Below, piece after piece: positions 26,138 through 38,270 of a DNA stretch of 64,000 nt; positions within the stretch are counted from its first letter, which is position 1, and every line of letters starts with the position of its first letter. The translations under genes and the position numbers were made by a program. Location: positions 64,501 to 128,500 of the forward strand of contig RPFO01000513.1 in assembly GCA_009746045.1 (NCBI GenBank). Reading direction: 5' to 3'. This DNA comes from Mesostigma viride. Its lineage: Eukaryota > Streptophyta > Mesostigmatophyceae > Mesostigmatales > Mesostigmataceae. A model generated the notes under the pieces. It saw nothing but the letters and a program-made list of their open reading frames with translations, was not told where the DNA came from and ran no database searches.

Positions 26138-28107
26138 ATGGCGCCGAAGAACTCGGATGCTAAGAACAACAATGTCCGCCCCACCCTTCAGCGGGGAGGG
26201 GCAGGAAACGGTCGGGGTCGGCCTCCCGCTAACCGGGAGCCCCCCATTAATTACCACGAGACTGCCTTTCACGGCGTCTCAGAGGAGAATGTCTCCTCGC
26301 AGTTCCCCACCGCGGGAGCGTGACGAAAATGTCACCTACCGCATGGTGGTGGCGGACAACCCTCGCCGGCAGCGTGAAGCTGTCGCTGCCGAGGAGTCTG
26401 CCCCCCAGGGGAACCGGGGCACCGGGACTCGCAACGAGTCCGAGGTTGCCCCGCACCTCATGCCACCCGCCCCAGGGCGACAGGTGGAAGAGGATTCCTC
26501 CTCTATGGAGGAGGGGGAGGCTTCACCCTCTCCTATAGGAGAGAGGTGACCTCCGGCCAGACGAGGTCATCGTCTGGCAACACCTCTGTCGGGAGGGCGC
26601 TGGCAGGCATGAGCCTCGGCGCGAACCCGACCCCTGCGTCCCAGGACGCAGGTGAGGTTTATGTTGACGGTTGGGGCCAGCTCCCCTTCAAGATCCCGGT
26701 GCGTAATGCACCAAACTTTTTGCCTTTTGACGGCTGGCGACTCCGCCAGCAGAGTACCCTCCCTGGCGGCTTCGTCCTGACCAGGTTCGCGGTTCAGGCG
26801 GTGGCGGCCGAGCTCCCGGAGGACGTCCATCGACGTTTTTCGCATGTTCAGGTGGCGATCTTGATCCGGCTGTACTTCTTGGCCGTGAGACAAGGTGTAA
26901 CTGCTCTCGACATGTATTCGGAGGCTCGCCAGGTGGCAGCAGCCACGGTGGTGGCCAAGCCACCTCGGCCGGCCGAGGAGATGCCAAGGATGCCACCTGT
27001 CGTGCCAGTCGGCTGGGGACCTGCGACGGCATCCCCTGGTTCGGCAGCGACATCGACTGCGTCGCAGCAGCTGGCTGCAACTGTGTCGCCCCCGGCGTCG
27101 GCGGCGACCTTGCCGGCCGCGGCATCCAAGACTGCAGCACCGGTGGGCGCCCCGTCTTCTCCAGTGGTGGCAGCGACAGCGACAGCGACAGCGACAGCAG
27201 CAGCGACAGCGACAGCGGCAGCGACCCCTAGGCGGGCGGAGGGCAAGCGCCAGCCGCCTCCCCACGACACACCCGCCGCTGAGTCGGCACCGTCGGCATC
27301 AGCCGACAACACCAACGCCATCACCACCCACCCCCCCGCGAAGGCGGGTGCTTCGGCACCCCCATCGCAGTCCCAAGCCCCCGGCAGGGCCGGCAAGGGA
27401 CCTGCCACGGCCCAGGCCGTGGCAAGGGATCATCCATCTCCCCCAGGGGAGGAGGATGTGGTCATGGAGACAGCCGAGGCACGCATCCCTGGGGATGACG
27501 TCGTCTCACTCCATGAGCCAACCCTTTGGCGCGCAGTCCAGCGCTGCGCCCAGGGTATCCAAGGGGTGGCCAGCGAGAGGCTGGACGACAGGTTGGCTGA
27601 ACACACCAGCCTGTTGTGTGCAATCATCTATCATTTGCTCGATCAACCCTCGATTGAGCCGATGACCAGGAGGATGTGCGAGGCACTCCTCCCCGCCCTG
27701 CAGACCTTGCTGCGAGGCAAGAAGGTCAGGGTGAATCTGGCCACGATGGTGGAGATGGTGCAGACGTTGCACCGGGTGTGCCTGCAGCAAGCAAGTATGT
27801 ATCTCCCTTCTTGGTTGCGTGTACAGACAGGTAGCCAGCAGGGGGGGGACGTGCAGCAGACAAGTTCATCTAGCAGTGAGGATAGTGATGTCTCTCTCAC
27901 CCCTACCTTTGAGCAATGGGAGGCAGCTAGGGCACGCAAGAGGCAGGCACAGAGTCAGGGTGTGCAGGGGGGCATGGACATTTCATCTTCACCAGCACAT
28001 GTTGTGCAGGCACCTAACACCCCAGTGCAGCCAGCCACGCGTAGCAGGCCCTCACAGGTCTCCCCCAGCATCCCAACAACTGCCAATGCTGCTACATCCC
28101 CAGGCAG
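26138..28107 (+). pseudogene. Copia-1 gag, unit B
   Basis: The start frame (MAPKNSDAKNNNVRPTLQRG) runs 61 codons and is ended by a TTAA insertion near 26,249. A second frame covers 26,157-26,549 and is ended by a TA insertion near 26,535. The third, from 26,546, runs 549 codons to 28,195. The uninterrupted stretch across the equivalent of 4317/18,831 shows the uninserted state of the Copia-2 target site. Gag is Pro/Ala-rich with a Thr/Ala repeat near 27,170. The last 30 codons are not gag but flanking sequence. Confidence 0.7.
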
Positions 28108-28121
28108 ATCTATATATCTAA

Positions 28122-29149
28122 CTGGAGGTGGATCGAGGAGGAGGGTGGATTCGGTCAAGGGGATGGGTTTCCAGAGGTCCGCGGAAGCACGCTGAAGGAT
28201 GGAAAAGAGGGCGGCAAGCTGAAGGCGCGGTCGCAATCAGCCAGACAGCTAGGTCAGGTGCGCGGGGCTGAAACTGGTCGTCAGACTGGCTGCGGAAGAA
28301 TTTGTGGCGTCGGAGGCGCTGGCACAGGTCAATAATAAGGGAGGCGTACGACCCATAAAACAGGCAAGCTCCAGTATCCGGACGTGTGGCCAGTCGAAAT
28401 AGCCGGGTCTGTTGACGTCGAAGGTGGAAAATAACCCGTCAACGTCAAAGTCATACTTAGACCAGCTATGTTCGGTTGGGCGGCTGCGTTTGGGCTCAGG
28501 CGAGGCTGAATGCGAGGCATGAAGCCCGGGAGGGTGCGGGGCGACCACGAGTGCGCGACTAGTGTCACCGCTGCCTAGCTGCCGGGTACTTGAGGGCGAA
28601 GCTGCAGCTGGAGCTGCAGACGTATTTTCATGGCCTAGCGCAACCGCCAGGCTAGCTGCGTTGCGTCGAGGAGCGTTTGCTCGTCATATATTGCGTAATA
28701 GCTTCGGAAAATTATAACAGCGTGTGCGTCTTAGTAGAAAGACGAAGCCATTGTGATATTCACAGCCGAATTCGGTGCCCAAACGTCAAAGTTATGAGCA
28801 GCCTCCGCCGTCAGCCATGGCTACCTCGTGCCTCGTGGGATATTTCGTGTGACCATGCGTACGTGACCAACAAAGTCATGAAGTGAGACAACTATGCTTG
28901 AACGCATATGGCGATCCAACGCCGTGGAAGGACTATACATGTTATAATTTAATTGAATTTGTTTCGATTAACTAATTAACTATAATTGATTAATTAAAGG
29001 AGCTAGGTCCCGAATTCCCGATCAATTCACCGCTATTTCACCGCACCAATCAAACCTCGAAAGTATTTTTTCGACCTGGACCAATCCGAGTCCTCCCGGC
29101 CAATTCGCGCCAAGACGGCAGCAAGTGTGGAAAGACCCTCAATTAGTAT
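28122..29149. other. Unassigned region with one possible ORF fragment
   Basis: The minus strand at 28,249-28,548 encodes a 99-codon frame with SWSKYDFDVDGLFSTFDVNR, which looks protein-like, but I cannot assign it. The rest is unique. An AT-rich stretch at 28,940-29,000 has repeated TTAATTAA words. Confidence 0.3.
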
Positions 29150-29212
29150 TGCTTAACCCTTAAATGGTGTCAACTGGAACCACCAGAACGGACTGAGTAT
29201 GGGTATCTTAGT
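29150..29212 (-). repeat. Short inverted copy of the hairpin repeat
   Basis: On the minus strand it reads ctcagtccgtt ... ttccagttga ... tttaagggtta, the same word order as 2628-2690 but with the hairpin partly deleted. Confidence 0.45.
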
Positions 29213-30024
29213 AAGTATGAGAGTATCTAGCCAAATAACATTTTCTGGCCCACCCTTGGAACCAAGGATGCTTTTATATCAAATAACTTTGGGGTCATGT
29301 CATTGGTCACATATCTATGCCCCACAGCTGCTATAAATAGCACCCCCCCCAAGGGGGTACGGTGCAGATGGGGTTCAAGAGATATATAATGCAATATGGA
29401 CCATTTCTCAAAATCTGATGACCCTGGCCCTTTGAGGGGAGTTAAAGATAATCACAGGCATGCCATAGATGCATTCACAACATGACATGCCATAGAACTG
29501 CACAGGCTAGCTAGCATACAGCCCAAAATAGCTCAGACCGTTATAACGGGTGCAGTTATTTTGGGGTGTTTTGCTAGCACTACCGTATGGGCATTCAATT
29601 CCAACGTGGTACAAAATATCATAGATGGCCACACATGGATTCCCAAACACATTTCCAGCTTAAAAATCACAACAGCATGCTATACAACAAGTATAAAGCT
29701 TGTGCCAAGGCCCAAAACCAAGCGTAGAGGGGGTTCACAAGGAGCTACATTATCAATGCATCCAACACACTATAAAGCAATTCCAATGATTGGCAATGAT
29801 AGAAAAAACAAAAGAATTAACCTGGTTATGCTTCCATGCAAGCAGGCCCCGGCCATTCATGTTTCTTGCATGCATGCACTATGGACGCACAAGCAGAAGG
29901 ATAACTTGGGCCAGCAAACCAAGAAGCAATGCCTAGAGCTGGCCAGAAAACAACTTGTCTCGCTATGTCTGTGCAGGGAAAAGCATCCCGTTATCAAGCC
30001 CACCATGTTTTGAGACAATAACAA
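29213..30024. other. No gene supported
   Basis: A 150-codon plus-strand frame (29,561-30,013) has no recognisable motif and ordinary noncoding composition. I do not call it a gene. Confidence 0.4.
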
Positions 30025-30185
30025 ACGCTACTTCACTGGTTTCGTTGAAGCCTCAGCTAATAGCAATCAAATCTGGTCCAAAATCTGCGTGACATAGTGG
30101 TATTCCCCAACCATCACAAGCGAACGCGTACAAGCACTAAAGCAACAAAACGACAAGCAAAAACCATCGATTACATGTCTACAAC
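30025..30185 (-). repeat. Second copy of the degenerate retroelement fragment at 1655-1815
   Basis: Shares blocks such as ggtccaaaatctgc, tggtattcc and aaaacgacaa-like words with 1655-1815 in the same orientation. It is diverged, with no open frame of note. Confidence 0.5.
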
Positions 30186-31084
30186 TAGTTTATAAACGAA
30201 AGGACGACTTGGTACTGTAATGTATAAACGCTAACATGTTAATACGTACCAGGTCGAAACTGCAGATTACCTGCTGTGCGGGAGCCATCACTCCCACCTC
30301 ACGGACACAGCCTCGAACCTTTCCTGGCCGTCATCGCTAATAAAACATGTCAAGAATAACGTAACAAGTTTATCCACGCGCAAATATATGGGCGTTTGCT
30401 TCCGAACAACAGGTAGCATACGCACTGTCACCGCCTGGCCGCGCTGACAGGATCTGCTGCACCGATTAGAACCTAGAGACATACTTGCGCACATCCAGAC
30501 GCTTCACGGCCAGAGATATAACCTTTCTAACAATCAAGGATAATGACTACAAATTTTGAGTTCGAAATTCCAAGCCATGCTCTCGTACCAGTCATTTGCC
30601 TGCACCGCCATAGCCGCGGACGTCAATTATTTCCAATCACGTCGGTCCCGTTTCGGGGAAATGGGTATATTTTATTAGCCAATCATGGACCAAAGAGGTG
30701 AGAGGGGAAATGAGTATCAGCGAATCCTAATTAAGGTGGGCCCACACACGTGTGGCGGTGACAGGTGAAAGGCTAATAGGGCGCGTTATTAGACCAGGGA
30801 AGCCATTGGACCTGAGTAATGTCGCCATGAGGCATACTGGTGAATACCTGATTACGGCCCAGTAGATCATGAAAAAGCTGGAGCGGGCTGGGCTTGTCGT
30901 TATTGGGCCCTGGGTCCCACACCCTGTGTTGTTCCTGAGCTAACAGCCAGTAGCGGCGCATAGCCGCATTCCATAGGTATCGTCGGTCCCGTTTGACCAT
31001 GGTACCCCCCCAACTTTGATTGAGTATATCTCCCTGGCCAGTTGTCCAAAGTACGGTCTGAATAGTGCCAGGCATAGAGTACGT
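30186..31084. other. No gene supported
   Basis: Unique sequence. A 100-codon minus-strand frame at 30,773-31,075 (KRDRRYLWNAAMRRYWLLAQ) looks mildly protein-like but is unassigned. Confidence 0.3.
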
Positions 31085-31225
31085 CTAGATCTATCGATCC
31101 CCCCAGGTTTGACCGTTAAATTTTTTTTGGCGCGGCGCCTGGTTCTGCCACAAACTCAGTCCGTTAGAGTGGTAGGACTTCAACTGGAGCCACGAAAACG
31201 GACTCAGTACCATTTAAGGGTTAAT
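31085..31225 (+). repeat. Hairpin repeat, second full copy
   Basis: Conserved gtctagatct, gcggcgcctg, ctcagtccgttagagtgg and ccacgaaaacggactcag blocks match 2545-2700. The inner stem is weakened by substitutions. Confidence 0.55.
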
Positions 31226-31275
31226 AAGTATAAACAATAATTATTAGTAATTAAATACTACTATAGTATATTAAG

Positions 31276-32430
31276 TGAGCTGTTCCGGATCCCCCGCCCC
31301 CTGATTGCTGTCATCCGCAACCTGTATGAAGGGTCCACCACTTCGGTGCGCACTTCTTACGGGACCACGCCACCATGCCCTTTACAGAAGGGTGTGTGGC
31401 AGGGCTGCGTGTTGTCGCCCTACCTGTTCATTATTGTGGTCGAATACGTAATGATTCAGGCGCGCAAGCGATTTGCCCGCATCGTGGGTAGGGAACCAGG
31501 GGTGCAGGTTGAGCACTAACAAATTCTGGCATGGCGGAGCGGACACGGAGATTCGGCTGGCAGACATCATATACGCAGACGACACCACCCTCTTCGAGGA
31601 CACTGGGCACGTGCAGACATGGCTTGACTGCCTGGCTATCGAGGCCCGTGCAGTGGGGCTTGAGGTCAGCAAGAAGACAGAGGCCCTGGCGGTTGGGCTC
31701 ACCCACTCACCGCCACCCCTCTATCTCCTCGACGGCTCTCGAGTTATATCGGGACCGCGTCAAGCTGCTGGGCAGCCTGCTCCCCAGCTGCGAGGTTGAT
31801 GCATGTGGACCACCGCATCTCCCTCGCCTGGCACGCTTTACGCCAGTACCGGGCCCTGTGGCGCAAGCCCCTGGGCAAGATCGAGAAACAGGACCTGTTC
31901 AAGGTCCTCGTCCTTCCTGTTCTCACGTATGGGGCCGAGACGTGTCCAGACCCTCACCGCCGACCTGGCCCGCAAGCTGGACGGCGCGGTCACCAACATG
32001 CTGCGTTCCATTTTCAGAGTAGGATATATATGCTGCTCATGTTCGCAATGAGGACCTGTACCAGGGCATGCCATATATCACCAGCACCATTAAGCAGCGC
32101 CGCCTGCAGCTAGTAGGGCACCTAGCTCGCACCAACCAGGTCAGACACCTCACGTGGCTCCCCCGCAGGACTGCGACCAGCTCAGCCTGGCCGGCACCAA
32201 CTGACGTGGGCCGGGCCCCCTAGGTAGTGTTAGACGCCGCAAGGCCCGCACCTTCAAAGAACAGCTAGTAGAGGACATGGGGGGCCTAGGCCTCTCCGTG
32301 ATTTGGAATTAAGAAGATGATGGACAAGGCCAAGTGGGCCCAGGTCATAGAGGACACCGAGCCCCCCCCCGTGGGGAAGCGCCCGCGTGTGCAAACCCGT
32401 TACCCGCGGGAGGCACGCCAGACAGCTCCC
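31276..32430 (+). pseudogene. LINE (non-LTR) reverse-transcriptase fragment
   Basis: Frames shift repeatedly, but canonical non-LTR RT blocks are readable in order: LIAVIRNLYEGSTTSVRT, then QKGVWQGCVLSPYLF, then LADIIYADDTTLFED (the RT active site), then KTEALAVG. A later LTYGAET block and a C-terminal region end in KWAQVIEDTEPPPVGKRPR. The 5' half of the element is missing. It is followed by (CATC)n and the hairpin tail. Such elements copy themselves by target-primed reverse transcription. This copy is dead. Confidence 0.75.
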
Positions 32431-32542
32431 CTAGGGTAGCGTGATGATGTGTAGATAATAGATGTTGTAGTTAGTGATGTTGTTTAGATAGATGTTGTAT
32501 GTAGCTGATGTAGATAGATTAGACCGGTAGGACTGTTTGCAC

Positions 32543-32987
32543 CCATCCATCCATCCATCCATCCATCCATCCATCCATCCATCCATCCATCCATCCATCC
32601 ATCCATCCATCCATCCATCCATCCATCCATCCATCCATCCATCCATCCATCCATCCATCCATCCATCCATCCATCCATCCATCCATCCATCCATCCATCC
32701 ATCCATCCATCCATCCATCCATCCATCCATCCATCCATCCATCCATCCATCCATCCATCCATCCATCCATCCATCCATCCATCCATCCATCCATCCATCC
32801 ATCCATCCATCCATCCATCCATCCATCCATCCATCCATCCATCCATCCATCCATCCATCCATCCATCCATCCATCCATCCATCCATCCATCCATCCATCC
32901 ATCCATCCATCCATCCATCCATCCATCCATCCATCCATCCATCCATCCATCCATCCATCCATCCATCCATCCATCCATCCATCCATC
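32543..32987. repeat. (CATC)n array at LINE 3' end, about 111 units
   Basis: Uninterrupted 4-bp repeat of 445 bp. The other LINE copy at 37,190 has only about three units at the equivalent place, so the array grew in this copy. Confidence 0.95.
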
Positions 32988-33060
32988 GGGGTTAATGCTC
33001 CGTGACTCCCCAACGGGAGCACGAGTCTAATATTAATTAATTATAATTAATTGTTAGAGA
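32988..33060 (+). repeat. LINE 3' tail hairpin and TTAATTAA run
   Basis: The block gggttaatgctccgtgactccccaacgggagcacgagtc is followed by AT-rich TAATTAATTA. The same block is found inverted at 37,135-37,185. Confidence 0.65.
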
Positions 33061-33109
33061 CAACTATCATGTATTAATATAAATAAATCAATCAACTAAT
33101 TAACTATCC

Positions 33110-33500
33110 TCCATCCGCTCCCTCCTTCAGGAGGCCCACACAACACGTGGCCCCCCTCCGCTGCAGATGTGGCGGCCATGGGCAGCACGTACGCTGCATG
33201 GCTGCGCGCTGAGCCGTCCCCTCCTCTCGATCCACCATCTCCACCACCACCTCCACCCTCCTCGCCTCCTCCACCGCCACCATCCCCACCGCCGACGCCA
33301 TCACCGCCCAGCTCCGCGACATCGACGAGCGCCTCAATTAAGGACAACGCCATCACCATCGAGAGTCCTGCAAAACACCGCAGGCGCCCCTCACCGCCCA
33401 GGCGGTGAAGGACGTTGCCGCCAAGCCAGCCCCCGGGCGCTGGCCCGGCTCAGCTGGCGCTGCATGCTCCTTCCACCCAGACCTGCATGGGCGGACATGC
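33110..33500 (+). pseudogene. Proline-rich LINE ORF1-like fragment
   Basis: Encodes MAAMGSTYAAWLRAEP and a long proline-rich stretch, with AITAQLRDIDERLN readable in an overlapping frame. It is the inverted counterpart of 2740-3045. The frames shift after about 80 codons. Assignment to ORF1 is inferred from context. Confidence 0.4.
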
Positions 33501-33559
33501 TAAATTAAGTAGCACACCACCTCCAGTCCTCCACCACCTCCGCCGTCGCAGCACAGCTC

Positions 33560-34085
33560 GAGCAACCTAGATGCTTGACCTCCGCGAGGAGGCCGAGCTC
33601 GCCAAGCGCAGCCTCAACGTCATCGTCATGCAAGCACTTCGACCTGGTGGAAGGTGAGAATTCCGAGAAGCTTGCACGTGCGTTTGAGAGAGAAATCCTC
33701 GGTCGCATGGGCCTTAACTGGTGAGATCGAGCTGGTCGCCCGCCGTCTTCCCCGCCTGCAGGGGAATGCAGGGGCGCGCCCTCGCTTCTTCTCACCTTGA
33801 ACAAGAACCCGGCGGACAAGATTTCTTTTCTCAGACGCCGCAAGCGGCTCGAGAAGACTCCCTTCACCCTGGATGGCGACTTGACCCTAGCTGGCGCAGC
33901 GACAACGGCGACGGGAGCTATGGCCGACCTACCTCCAGCTCCGGCAGACCGCGGCGGAGAAGCCGGTGTACTCGAAGGGGGCGGCCATCTACGTCGGCTA
34001 CAACAAGCCCTGGCAAGCGACGTCCCGGCCGCGGCCCCAGCAACCCTAGATGCCCCAGCTTACCATGCAGGGGAATCATGATACA
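33560..34085 (+). pseudogene. LINE ORF1-like C-terminal fragment
   Basis: A broken frame ending with NKNPADKISFLRRRKRLEK and FTLDGDLT resembles the conserved end of many LINE ORF1 proteins (positively charged, 'LRxRxxLxxTxxxLDxDLT'). Upstream, AKRSLNVIVMQALRP and NSEKLARAFEREILGR fit the same protein. Stops interrupt it. Confidence 0.45.
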
Positions 34086-34375
34086 TGCAGCAGTAGTAAC
34101 TAGTGTAGAATAGTTAAGCCTAGCCACCGTGGCCTTACAAGTACATGTACACCCATTATGGGCCCTCTACTTGCTGATGCCTAGCATTATTTAGCCATAT
34201 GTACATGTGTGCCTATGATGTGCCACACACCAGATGATGCCTAGCATTATTTAGTTATGCTGTGCCCATGCAGGGAGTTACTCCCCGCTGAGAAGCCATG
34301 CCCTAGCCAGCCTTTGTATAGCCATGCTAACCTTCCCCCCCTATGCCAGCACCTTTCGGTGGGTGCTAGGATATT

Positions 34376-34712
34376 AGCCATAGTGGTTTTCCATTTGCGG
34401 GTATTTCCTCGTAAATGGTGGGAGCTAGAGCGATCGCAGCAATGGTGCTCACCACTAGACACTCCCGGCCAGTTAGGCTCGAAACACAGGCCCTGATCAA
34501 GCATGCTGTTTCCAGCCCCACCGTCTAGGTCATCTAGTCGCTCTACACGTAAGCCATCCATAATTTCAATGCACAAGGATACACATTTCCATCACCATTC
34601 ATCTTCATCATCCTGAACGACTCGAACACGCGGACAAGATAACGGCAGGCTCGAGCTACCATGGTCCGGATTCTCCCGATTTCTGGCCTGCGCTGGTTGT
34701 CTCCTTGATAGT
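34376..34712 (-). repeat. Inverted copy of dispersed repeat 635-965
   Basis: Same peptide-coding frame (MCIEIMDGLRVERLDDLDGG) and flanking sequence as 635-965, on the opposite strand. Confidence 0.6.
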
Positions 34713-34866
34713 GGTGTGCAGGTGCACTTTATGCACCCAGAGCAGGTGTAGTTTACACCCTACCCTTGCCGGAATGAGTAGCCCAGAGTGACGTATTATA
34801 AGCCATATACCCCTTCTCAGGGGTATGTGCGACATAGTATACTCCCAACGTCCAGAGTTATTTTAC

Positions 34867-35559
34867 AATTCCATTCCATTCCATTCCATTCCATTCCATT
34901 CCATTCCATTCCATTCCATTCCATTCCATTCCATTCCATTCCATTCCATTCCATTCCATTCCATTCCATTCCATTCCATTCCATTCCATTCCATTCCATT
35001 CCATTCCATTCCATTCCATTCCATTCCATTCCATTCCATTCCATTCCATTCCATTCCATTCCATTCCATTCCATTCCATTCCATTCCATTCCATTCCATT
35101 CCATTCCATTCCATTCCATTCCATTCCATTCCATTCCATTCCATTCCATTCCATTCCATTCCATTCCATTCCATTCCATTCCATTCCATTCCATTCCATT
35201 CCATTCCATTCCATTCCATTCCATTCCATTCCATTCCATTCCATTCCATTCCATTCCATTCCATTCCATTCCATTCCATTCCATTCCATTCCATTCCATT
35301 CCATTCCATTCCATTCCATTCCATTCCATTCCATTCCATTCCATTCTGGACATTCCATTCCATTCCATTCTGGACATTCCATTCCATTCCATTCCATTCC
35401 ATTCCATTCCATTCCATTCCATTCCATTCCATTCCATTCCATTCCATTCCATTCCATTCCATTCCATTCCATTCCATTCCATTCCATTCCATTCCATTCC
35501 ATTCCATTCCATTCCATTCCATTCCATTCCATTCCATTCCATTCCATTCCATTCCATTC
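34867..35559. repeat. (ATTCC)n satellite, about 138 units
   Basis: A pentanucleotide array broken only by two closely spaced ctggacatt interruptions at 35,346 and 35,371. The long ORFs on both strands here (HSIPF and EWNGM repeats) are artefacts. Confidence 0.95.
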
Positions 35560-37120
35560 AATCAATTAACTAATTCAATTCAATTCAATTCAATTAATTA
35601 AGGGGACGTGGCGCGCCGAATATTTTCCGCGCCAAAAAATTCGCGGTACCGTCCGTACGGTGTATAATGTGTGCCCGGACCGCTCAACCCTCGCGGAGGT
35701 GGCCATGGCGGCTTGCCTTCAGGCAATATTAATCGATATGGCATCTAAAAAGCTAGAAAAAATGCATGAATTTCGCAGAAGATTAGTCGATGACCTCATT
35801 TCATGGCGGAAAGTTTACGGTTTGCAATATCGCTAATTCCTCGAACGGCTACGGGCGCGGGGGTCCAGGATATAATTTCTCTTGCGGATCATGAAATTTA
35901 ATGCAGGTTGACGGCAGCGATTGTGAGGCAACGTAGGCTCTAACGAGCGATTATGAGGCTAACTTAATGGTGTTGTCGAGTTTGTGCCGAAGCTTCCCGG
36001 TTTCTTTTACATTTCCGGCATTCAAGGTAAGAGCCTACGCAGGCCTGCGCATGTCGCCTTCGACGTATTCACGGAAGGCGCACCTTCCTTGTTCGCCTGA
36101 TCAATGGATGATGTCTTTTATTGTTCGAGCTTGCGTGCCAGTTTATGCATGAAACATTTCCACGCAGGCAGGTGTATTAACGTCGGCCTTTCGCCTTTTT
36201 TTCGGGCAGTTTCCCTGCAGGAAGCGCTCCATTTCTTTCGGTTGCATCGTCAGATTCCTAGCAATTTCGTTCAATTTCGTGTAGTTTGTGGCTGGCATCC
36301 TTAAGGCGCCGAGGTCAAGTTGTTGTTAATGTGTTGACATTTGTTTTCCATAATCCTTTGGACATGAGCTTGCTCAGACGCTTTGTTATGTGCCGGATCT
36401 GACACGCCTGTTTTAGTAACGACATCCGGCATGTGCCTAGATCTAGAGGCTAACAAGCTGGCATCAGCTTCTTAGCAAATTGCCATATTGGAAAGGAAGG
36501 TGAGAGTGGTTCTTTTGCTGGCCATACTGCATGAGTGGCATTGCATTAGATAGGTGTTTCCATTGCTTTCCTTGAGCTATAACCATTAAGACTTCCCTGC
36601 TATGTGTGCAGCAAGGCAAGCTGGATAGGATGTGAATGCTTGGCAGACAGCATGTATGATTTGCTGCCAAGTTTGCAGGCTGCAGTTGCCTCTATTGCTT
36701 GGGCATTCTTTCTAAGGTTTTTACACGTATACTTGCTGAGTTCTTGGCATAAATTTACATGGTAACCTTGGGCTGAGCATAGTGTATGCTCTCTTGGTGC
36801 GTGTATGCCTAGCGATGGTGTTGCTATGCCCACGCTGGCAAGGCTGGCCATGCTGAGGGCAGGGGAGGGCAGATGAGGTGCCTAGCCTTTTCTTATGTTG
36901 TGTGATCGAGTTGGGCGTGTTTTTTGGCTTCTTGGATGGAAAACATCATGTCTAGGTGGCCTTATACACAGAAAAACCTCATTTAGCGTATGTTCAGGAT
37001 TTAGCACGCAAAACCTTATAACTTGAGCTAGACTTGTCGGAATGACCTGGGACTTGGACCACTGCTGTCCCCCTGTTAGCCGGATTTTCGCTTGATTTTG
37101 TGGCCTTATCTGAAGTGTTT
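35560..37120. other. No gene recognised
   Basis: About 1.5 kb of unique sequence with only short ORFs on either strand and no protein family visible. No RNA gene was found. Confidence 0.45.
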
Positions 37121-37121
37121 A

Positions 37122-37797
37122 TTAATTAATTAATTAATTAGACTCGTGCTCCCGTTGGGGAGTCACGGAGCATTAACCCCGATGAATGGATGGATGGGCG
37201 CACACATTCCTACCGGTCTAATCTATCTACATTGGCTACATACTACATCTATCTAACAACATTCTAACTACATCATCTATCTAGGCAGCCGCACGCTGCC
37301 CTAGGGGGAGCTATCTAGCGTGCCTCCCGCGGGATTGCACACGCGGGCGCTTCCCCACGGGGGGGGGCTCGGTGTCCTCTATGACCTGGGCCCACTTGGC
37401 CTTGTCCATCATCTTCTTCCAAATCACGGAGAGGCCTAGGCCCCCCATGTCCTCTACTAGCTGTTCTTTGAAGGTGCGGGCCTTGCGGCGTCTAACGTCA
37501 CTGGGCCCAGCCCACGTCAGGAGGTGACGGCCAGGCTGGGCTGGTCGCAGTCCTGCGGGGGGGCCACGTGAGGTGTCTACCTGGTTGGTGCGAGCTAGGT
37601 GCCCTACTAGCTGCAGGCGGCGTTGCTTAATTGTGCTGGTGATATAGGGCATGCCCTGGTACAGGTCCTCATTGCGGACATGAGCAGCATATCCTACTCT
37701 GAAAATGGAACGCAGCATGCTGGTGACCGCGCCGTCCAGCTTGCGGGCCAGGTCGGCGGTGAGGGTCCACGTCTCGGCGCCATACGTGAGAACAGGA
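37122..37797 (-). pseudogene. LINE ORF2 3' end with tail
   Basis: Minus-strand frame 37,311-37,718 reads MLRSIFRVGYAAHVRNEDLY ... QRRLQLVGHLARTNQVDTS and ends near VGKRPRVQSRGRHAR. It is cleaner than the related stretch at 31,990-32,430, which has several indels. Downstream (37,122-37,200) come three CATC units, the gggttaatgctccgtgactcc block and TTAATTAA. The RT core is absent, so this is a 5'-truncated insertion. Confidence 0.65.
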
Positions 37798-38019
37798 AGT
37801 GTTTATGATATGTTTATTCCCAATGTCCGGTAAAAAAAGACCTGTTTTGCGGGGAAATTAATAACTGTTCAAGGTTTTGCCATTTCCATGACGTAAATAG
37901 CTCAGCAAGCTACACACTCAGGGAACTACAAATGGTTGATTTTTGGTTGCCAACAAATGTGTGCATTGGCTGGGGCATACCCAGCCCTAATTAGCGTCTT
38001 TTTCTATTTATAGCGCAAT

Positions 38020-38070
38020 ATTGGCGTATTAAATTAAATTAAATTATAACATGTCTCCGTTGGGAGATCA
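38020..38070 (-). repeat. Solo LINE 3' tail
   Basis: A TTAAATTAAATTAAATT run followed by CTCCGTTGGGAG, as at 1818-1875. No ORF2 remnant is next to it. It lies just outside the left edge of the virus-like island. Confidence 0.5.
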
Positions 38071-38153
38071 CTACAAAACCCTAAGGTGACCCCATTTTCC
38101 ATACGGACCTACTTGCCATGCCATGCCGGGCTGCCACGTGGTATATATGGTAT

Positions 38154-38270
38154 AGGTGACAGGCGCCAGCATACAATCCCGTGGGTGACGAGCGACAGTA
38201 GACATTCGTGTGGGTAACAGATGGCAGCATATGGTGGCGTGGGTTACAGGAGGCAGTGTTACTCGATGGG
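38154..38270 (+). repeat. Diverged 29-bp minisatellite, about 4 units
   Basis: Units of the form gggtgacgggcgccagcag (degenerate) with a period near 29 bp are related to the array at 40,490-41,110. The two arrays bracket the MYND and RING genes. Confidence 0.5.

Larger units (their letters stand above)
25716..28121 (+). mobile_element. Copia-1 unit B, truncated tandem copy
   Basis: The LTR (25,716-26,125) serves as 3' LTR of unit A and 5' LTR of unit B. Gag follows from 26,138 to about 28,107 and then stops abruptly. The next 14 bp (28,108-28,121) match the last 14 bp of the LTR. This suggests a deletion joining gag to the end of a third LTR. Such tandem LTR-internal-LTR-internal arrangements arise by LTR recombination. 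Confidence 0.65.

Noticed and set aside
32431-33022. Long ORFs of MDGW and HPSI repeats on both strands
   Set aside because: Artefacts of the (CATC)n microsatellite.
34788-35601. Long ORFs of HSIPF and EWNGM repeats
   Set aside because: Artefacts of the (ATTCC)n satellite, open in several frames at once.
35560-35700. Human satellite contamination suggested by (ATTCC)n
   Set aside because: Flanking sequence is unique and continuous with the surrounding region, with no human-like interspersed repeats.
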